The position numbers and the translations under genes are program-made. This document shows positions 58,814 through 64,000 of a DNA stretch of 64,000 bases, one piece after another (the stretch's first letter is position 1; each line of letters opens with the position of its first letter). Origin of the DNA: Diphasiastrum complanatum (Eukaryota > Streptophyta > Lycopodiopsida > Lycopodiales > Lycopodiaceae); the NCBI GenBank assembly GCA_029204225.1, contig CM055099.1:41534131-41598130 (forward strand), read 5' to 3'. The notes beneath the pieces are model-generated. The model saw only the letters and a program-made list of their open reading frames with translations. It had not been told where the DNA came from and made no database searches.

Positions 58814-59753
58814 GCATTGAAATTCTCTTGCAGCTTCTGGCTTCGCATCGAAGAACAGGTATCTGTTTGGTCACATTAGTATGAAAATCAAGCTCGTTCC
58901 GAATGATTCTGCTGGAACTGTCACTGCATTCTACGTAAGTTCTAATCAAAATTTCATTCCTGCAGCTAAATTGCGCTTAGAATATCAATGGAATATGTAA
59001 TGTTTTTCCAGCCTCTCATCTGGTGTTTGCATCTTTTTCCTTTTGAAACAGGCATCGTCCGAAACAACAAATCATGACGAACTGGATTTTGAGTTCCTCG
59101 GTAATTCCTCGGGGCAGCCTTACATCCTTCAGACTAACGTGTTTGCCAATGGCGTTGGTGATCGAGAACAACGCATCTCTTTATGGTTTGATCCAACTGC
59201 ACAATTTCACCAGTATTCCCTCATCTGGAATCGCCAACAGATCGTGTAAGTAAACTTGTTCTATTCTGCATATTGAATATGAATTTTTTCTTCAAGAAAC
59301 AAATGTCAGTTTTTCGTTTCATATATCTGCCAATATATTCTTGCTCGTTGTTGCAGATTTCAAGTGGATAGTGTTCCCATCCGGGTGTTCAAGAACAATG
59401 AAGCCTTGGGAATGCCTTACTTGTCCAGCCAACCCATGCGAGTCTTCTCTAGCTTATGGAACGGAGACAGCTGGGCAACTCGAGGTGGGTTGGTGAAGCT
59501 CAACTGGACTCATGCACCTTTCATTGCAACCTACCGAGGCTTTAATGTGGATGCCTGCGAATGGAGCGACTCCATCTCCGCATGTGCTGCATCTGTAGGC
59601 CAACAATGGTGGGGTCAGGAAGCCTATCAGACATTGAATACGAACACCCAGAAAAAGCTTAAATGGGTGCAACAAAAGTACATGATATATGATTATTGCT
59701 CTGACACCCAGAGGTTTTCGGGCACTCTTCCGCGTGAATGTACAACTACTTAG
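58250..59753 (+). CDS. XTH: Xyloglucan endotransglucosylase/hydrolase, 4 exons, 290 residues
   Basis: Exons 58250-58430, 58834-58934, 59052-59245 and 59357-59753, all GT-AG, total 873 bases. Start at ATG 58250; an upstream in-frame extension has only a GTG. Residues 1 to about 26 are a hydrophobic signal peptide ([20 protein letters not shown]), so the product is secreted to the wall. The GH16 active site [11 protein letters not shown] is at 102-112 (nucleophile Glu104, acid/base Glu108), followed by an N-glycosylation site NSS at 112. Further hallmarks are [37 protein letters not shown] and VPIRVFKN. The C-terminal XET domain has the expected Cys residues ([12 protein letters not shown] ... 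[18 protein letters not shown]). The enzyme cuts and religates xyloglucan. Length is normal. Intron 1 contains two (CT)n tracts. The N-terminal strand reads MVTGAQDH where many homologues have TWGxxH. Confidence 0.95.
58439..58508. repeat. XTH: (CT)n tract in XTH intron 1
   Basis: Starts eight bases after the donor site. A second tract lies at 58759-58805, shortly before the acceptor. Confidence 0.97.
58834..58934 (+). CDS. XTH: XTH exon 2
   Basis: Acceptor CTCTTGCAG, donor TAC|GTAAGT. Encodes [20 protein letters not shown], then [13 protein letters not shown]. Confidence 0.94.
59052..59245 (+). CDS. XTH: XTH exon 3: catalytic motif
   Basis: Acceptor GAAACAG, donor ATCGT|GTAAGT (splits a Val codon). 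Carries [11 protein letters not shown]. Confidence 0.96.
59357..59753 (+). CDS. XTH: XTH exon 4: C-terminal domain and stop
   Basis: Acceptor TTGTTGCAG; begins [13 protein letters not shown] and ends at TAG 59751-59753. Possible polyadenylation signal AATAAA at 59935-59940. Confidence 0.96.
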
Positions 59754-60349
59754 ATCAACTTCTGACCCACCTAATTATCATCATTTTTTTCTAGATTTTC
59801 AAATCCAATAAGAAGCTGTGATCTCAAACTAGAAGCTGCCACAATTGAGCTCTTAGAAGTAGAGATCACTTTATATCAAGTGATGCATGATTTGTACCCT
59901 TAGGTATAGCTATGTTCTTCTTGGACATGATCTAAATAAACAGATGCTTACATGACACATTATGTGTTTGGAGAGTTTTCCCATCCTTCCACAATAAAAA
60001 CTCGAGATTTCATACAATAATTATTGTTTTTATATTACAACTTCCTCTTGTAAGGAGAATGCTTGTATGGTTCAAAAAAGTTGATGTACTTTTGTAGCTT
60101 GAAGCTCTTGAAAATAAATTTTAGTTTGGGAGAACTTTTTTGAGTTATCCTCAAAAAACCTGCATTTGTTTAAAACTTCTCAACATAAAACATGCTAACC
60201 TGTAAGAATCTGGCCAAAAGAAATTTTGCCTGACAAGGTCAAATTTCCTATGTATGCTGGGTGACCAGCACAAGACTTGTTATGACACTGTTGAAACCAT
60301 AGCCAACATTGTATATACTATACAATAGCTTCAAAACTATCAAGCATTT

Positions 60350-60645
60350 TCAAAAAAACTACCAAACAAAGCATAAAAGTGCCAAACAGTACTATAAAGC
60401 GAATCCAAAAGTACCAAACAGGATATTAAAAGTACCAAACATTGCATAGAAAATGCCAAACGGTATTAAAAAGAGAATCCAAAAGTACCAAAAACACCAT
60501 AAAAGTATAATTCAGAAGTACCAAAAAGTACCAAAAAACAACATGAAAATTATTAAAATCTCCAAAGGTTTCATTATAATGACCACAGCGCGTCCATAAG
60601 CTTCAAAAGTACCAAACAGAAAAAAGAAGACTACCAAAAAATTTA
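60350..60645 (+). repeat. AGTACCAAA motif array, left block
   Basis: About ten copies of AGTACCAAA and one-base variants (AGTGCCAAA, ACTACCAAA), irregularly spaced at 9-80 bases, all in the same orientation. The array reaches the putative splice donor of the exon at 60647-61520. Confidence 0.85.
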
Positions 60646-60646
60646 C

Positions 60647-61520
60647 CTCCTCTGCAACCTCCCTTCCGAGGGACTGGGCATCCGTTTGCACTTCAACTTT
60701 TTTTAGCATGCACCTTGTCAAAATGAGCTCATCATCCACTTCTTTTATCTCCTCTTCATTGGGAGGAATGCGTGTCCGAAGCTCAAGAAGGTGCTTCTCT
60801 AGCTCATGAATCTCGTTCTTGATTACTTGGATGACTGTGTTTTCACCCTGCCTGACCAACAGTTTTTCTTTTTTCTTCTGAATGTTGTCCTTCAATTCTA
60901 ACAGCCTTGCAAACATCCACCCCGATCTTTCTGCGACTCTCTTCTGATTCATTGCCTCCACCTCAGGCATATATCTTGAAGTGGACAGAGCAGTGTGGGA
61001 CACACTGTCCTCACCGCCGAACTTGCTGGAGTGCTCTCTCTTGCCTCCAACTCCTGTTTGCCCACTCTGAGGGGGGCCGTTAGCCCTGTTCCAATTTTCC
61101 AATTTTTTCTATAGGCCATCCTTCTTGCTAATGCACATTATTGTAATCACATTCTCGCCAGATTTCGCCCATGCTATCTTGTGGGAGGCAGGGTCCAGTC
61201 TGACGGCCTTGCAATGCTCAAAGGCATAGCATTTGGCAAATTCGGTTGTGATTTTGTCGCAGGATGGAGGAGCCTGGTACACCTTGTGGAACAACAGACG
61301 ACAGTCATCCACAAATTCTGGATGCAGCTGGTTAAGATATATCTTAACATTTTTTTTGTATCCTAGCCTGAAGACCGTTAGCCACTGACTGTCTGGTAGA
61401 TCAGTGTCTAGCAGGTCTTTTGCCAATTTGCCCTCTAGACTCAAGCCATACTCTTCATGAAGATCCTTGGCTGAGTAGTAGAACTTCTTCAGGATCGAAT
61501 ACTCATCCATTTTTTTTTTC
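60647..61520 (-). pseudogene. Unrecognised protein-coding exon between AGTACCAAA arrays, one stop
   Basis: On the minus strand an acceptor-like GTTTTGCAG precedes GAAAAAAAAAATGGATGAG, and a donor-like GAGGAG|GTAAAT closes it at 60647. The frame from ATG 61510 (MDEYSILKKFYYSAKDLHEE) is open to a TAG at 61109-61111. It then continues in the same frame (NWNRANGPPQSGQTGVGGKR) to the donor, so a single stop divides about 288 codons. The second half has a long Lys/Glu-rich coiled-coil stretch (LELKDNIQKKKEKLLVRQ, NEIHELEKHLLELRTRI). The first half has WLTVFRLGYKKNVKIYLNQL and four Cys. I do not recognise the family. It may be a decayed host gene, or a gene carried by a mobile element whose subterminal repeats are the arrays. 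The stop could be real or a sequencing error. Confidence 0.5.
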
Positions 61521-61574
61521 CTGCAAAACAGATTGTTAATTTTAATACAAATTGTTCACTGTAAGTCCTCACAT

Positions 61575-62220
61575 AGAAAGTACCAAATAACCGAATAAAG
61601 TACCAAAAGAAGCTATACTTCCAAATTAAGTACCACAAGCAGTTTTTTAAAATTAAAAGTTATGTAGAAGGACGTGCTAAAGTACAAAAGCAGCGAAAGT
61701 TCCAAAAGTACTAAATTAAGGACCAAAATCTATTGATTACTACCATAATATCAAAAGTACCAAAAAACCAAAGTACCAAAAGCAGGAAAAGTACCAAATC
61801 AGTAAGAGTACCAAAATCAGTAAAAGTACCAAGTTAAGTACTACTTAAGTACCAAATACAGTTAAAGTATCAATTTAACTACCAAATACAACTAAAGTAC
61901 CTAGCTAAGTAAGCACCAAAATAAGATAAAGTACCAAAGTTCAAATCTAAGTACCAAACCAAGTACCAAAAGCAGCAAAGTGCTACTTAAGTATCAAAAG
62001 TAGCTAAAGTACCAACGTAAGTAACTACCAAAATCAGATGAAGTATCAAAAGCAGCTAATTACTACCAGAACTACCAAGTTAAGTACCAAAAGTAACTAA
62101 AGTACTACTTAAGTACCAAAATAAGCTAAAGTAGCAAAGTACCAAATCCATCTAAAGTACCAAATAAAGAACCAAAAGAAGCTAATTTCCACCACATTAT
62201 CAAAAGTACCAAAATAACTC
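61575..62220 (+). repeat. AGTACCAAA motif array, right block
   Basis: At least fifteen exact AGTACCAAA and roughly 25 variants in 650 bases, often extended to AGTACCAAAAGCAGCTAA. Same orientation as the left block. Density falls off sharply at 62220, where copia gag starts. Confidence 0.9.
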
Positions 62221-62225
62221 AAAGT

Positions 62226-63055
62226 AAAGCCAGTCTTATCGTAGACAAGCTGAATGGATCCAATTATCATTTATGGAAATTAAGATGAAGACCTTGCTAA
62301 TAGCAAACGAGTTGTGGGATTTGTTACAGGTTCAGAGATAAAGCTCGAAGACGACAACGAAGACGACTCAAAATAGAAACTGAAGGATGGTAAAGCTTTC
62401 AAGCTTATTATCCTCAATATATCAGATACTCAAATTGGCCATATACCGCTGAAGCTAAAACTTCGAAAGAAGTTTGGGACATCTTGAGCTCACTATATGA
62501 CGTGAGAGACGTAACTACTAAGTTACATTCTCAAAGGAAATTCTTCACACTCAAGATGTCGAATAATGATTCTCTTCAGAATCATATTAGCCAGCTTAAG
62601 AATCTCTTGCAATAGATGGCCACTGTCGGATCAGTCATAGATGATCAAGACGCAATTATGACATTACTTTCAAGCACGCCCTCTACATATGAGAACTGGA
62701 TGATGATCATCATGACACACTTAGATTTAACTCTTACTAGAGTTATCACTATGTTGCTACAAGAAGATAATCGAAGAAGTTAAGACACTTCGTCTACCTC
62801 TTCGTCTCATGCTTTGTTTGTCAACAAGGGCTCGAAACGACAGAAGCAGAAAAGCTCCAAGCAGTCTACATCGAATCAGAAACTGACTCAAAGTCAAGAA
62901 TAATCATCGAATCCATATTCGTTGAAGAAAAAGATGTTTTGCAGATATTGCAAGTGCAATAACCATGAGATCCAGGATTGCCAAATTCTCAAAGCTCAGA
63001 ATGCAGCCAAACAACCTGATCAACAAGCAAATACAGTTACAGCATCTCCTGAAGT
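62226..63055 (+). pseudogene. Ty1/copia gag, decayed
   Basis: Starts SLIVDKLNGSNYHLWKLKMK, later VTTKLHSQRKFFTLKMSNND and STYENWMMIIMTHLDLTLTR, in shifting frames with stops. A CCHC zinc knuckle CRYCKCNNHEIQDC is intact at about 62941-62985. Related to the gag at 52150-52950. Confidence 0.82.
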
Positions 63056-63059
63056 CTAA

Positions 63060-64000
63060 ATGGACGAAGGCGCTTTTATGGTCAAAGACAAAACCGCGAA
63101 TTCGGATGATTCGTGGTTTCTGGATTCTAGAGCTACTCAACATATGACCAATCATCATGATATTTTCCATTCCTATATGCCTTACAACACAAAGAAGTAT
63201 GTTCATCTTGGTGATGAGAGCACTCACACTATCGAAGGTAAAGATACTGTAAGATTAAGGTTCCAGCATGATCAATTCAAACTACTGTCAAAAGTCTTGT
63301 ATGTTTCTAAACTCTCTACAAATCTGTTATCAATAAGTAGAATTACAAATCTAGGTCATAAGGTGGAGTTTGAGTTAGACCAATGCAAAATTATCAATAG
63401 AAGCAATAAGATCCTTGCACTCAATAAGAGACATGGATACTTATATAGATTGGCACATTGTTATTCTGATTCTAATCAAGCATTGAAAACCTCTGTTCTT
63501 ATTAATAAAGCACTACTATGGCATCATCGCTTAGGACACTTAAATGATTCATCTGGCAAAGTATTTTCTTACTTTTATTGACGAATTCTCTCTCAGAACA
63601 GCTGTCTACTTCATTAAGCAGAAATCAGAGGCTTTCATCAAGTTCAGACAATTCAAAGAGCATGCAGAAAATCAGACTGGTAAACGAATCCAACAACAGG
63701 GGAGAATACATCTCCATCGAATTCAAGGAGTACTGCCTTAACAATGACATTGAGACAATATATTACCTCCTATTCGCCTCAGTCAAATGGTCTTGCTGAG
63801 ATACATAATAGAACCTTAGTCGAATCGGCAAAGTGCATGTTATCACATGCATCACTTCCAAAGTCCTTCTGGACTGAAGCTGTTTCAATAGCAACCTATA
63901 TTCAAAACAGATGTCCTACCAAAGGTCTCTCAGACAAAACATCATTCGAAATTTGGACAAGCACCAGACTTTCTTTATTAAATTTGAAAGTTTTTTTTAT
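63060..64000 (+). pseudogene. Ty1/copia pol: protease, pre-integrase, integrase; runs off the window
   Basis: The protease motif reads WFLDSRATQHMT, with Arg in place of the invariant Gly of D-S-G-A. The frame is open to LLWHHRLGHLN, then loses the CxxC of the zinc module through a deletion and enters FLTFIDEFSLRTAVYFIKQK. In other frames follow NRGEYISIEFKEYC, PQSNGLAEIHNRTLVESAKC and KSFWTEAVSIATYIQNRCP, giving an integrase core with frameshifts. Inactive. Confidence 0.87.

Noticed and set aside
58439-58830. Long open frame through XTH exon 1 continuing as Ser-Leu repeats
   Set aside because: It is translation through intron 1 and its CT tracts; the GT-AG splice restores the family sequence exactly.
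60512-60646. Hydrophobic, membrane-like C-terminus of the unknown exon
   Set aside because: It is the antisense reading of the AGTACCAAA array beyond a good splice donor (GAGGAG|GTAAAT), so probably intron.

Overview
The window is nuclear DNA of a land plant, probably one with a large, repeat-rich genome. A fern or another non-grass lineage is my guess; the sequence does not settle it. The evidence is two plant genes with GT-AG introns (a GRIK/SnAK-type protein kinase and a xyloglucan endotransglucosylase/hydrolase), plant-type Ty1/copia and Ty3/gypsy elements primed by tRNA-iMet or tRNA-Asp, a hAT transposon, LINE fragments and at least ten long (CT)n/(GA)n tracts. No bacterial, organellar or viral gene organisation was seen.

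Layout. 1-4165: a minus-strand copia element split by a plus-strand element that carries LTRs, a primer site and only gag (453-2945), then a gypsy integrase tail. 4271-7610: spacer and leader of the kinase gene. 7611-41840: the kinase gene, 11 coding exons joining to an uninterrupted 428-codon frame across 34 kb. Its 20.5-kb intron 1 is mostly one hAT element (8247-22391, 8-bp target duplication GTTTCAAT). That element holds a LINE copy and a gypsy/LINE composite whose junctions indicate an internal inversion of about 5 kb. Intron 4 holds two back-to-back small TIR elements sharing the target TTTTGAAC, plus a broken gypsy gag. Intron 6 holds a 135-bp relative. 41841-47246: AT-rich spacer with a 99-bp hairpin. 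47247-55402: stacked LTR elements, including a clean 1.2-kb solo LTR with a CTTAT target duplication inside a copia RT. 58250-59753: the four-exon cell-wall enzyme gene. 60350-62220: two arrays of an AGTACCAAA motif flanking an unrecognised coding exon on the minus strand. 62226-64000: a decayed copia element running off the window.

The two host genes do not obviously work together. The kinase is expected to activate SnRK1 energy-sensing kinases in the cell; the XTH remodels xyloglucan in the wall. Almost everything else is mobile DNA. The most informative observations are the interrupted hAT element and its small relatives with 8-bp duplications, the reciprocal gypsy/LINE junctions, the shared 3' ends of the LINE copies, and the AGTACCAAA arrays around an unknown exon.
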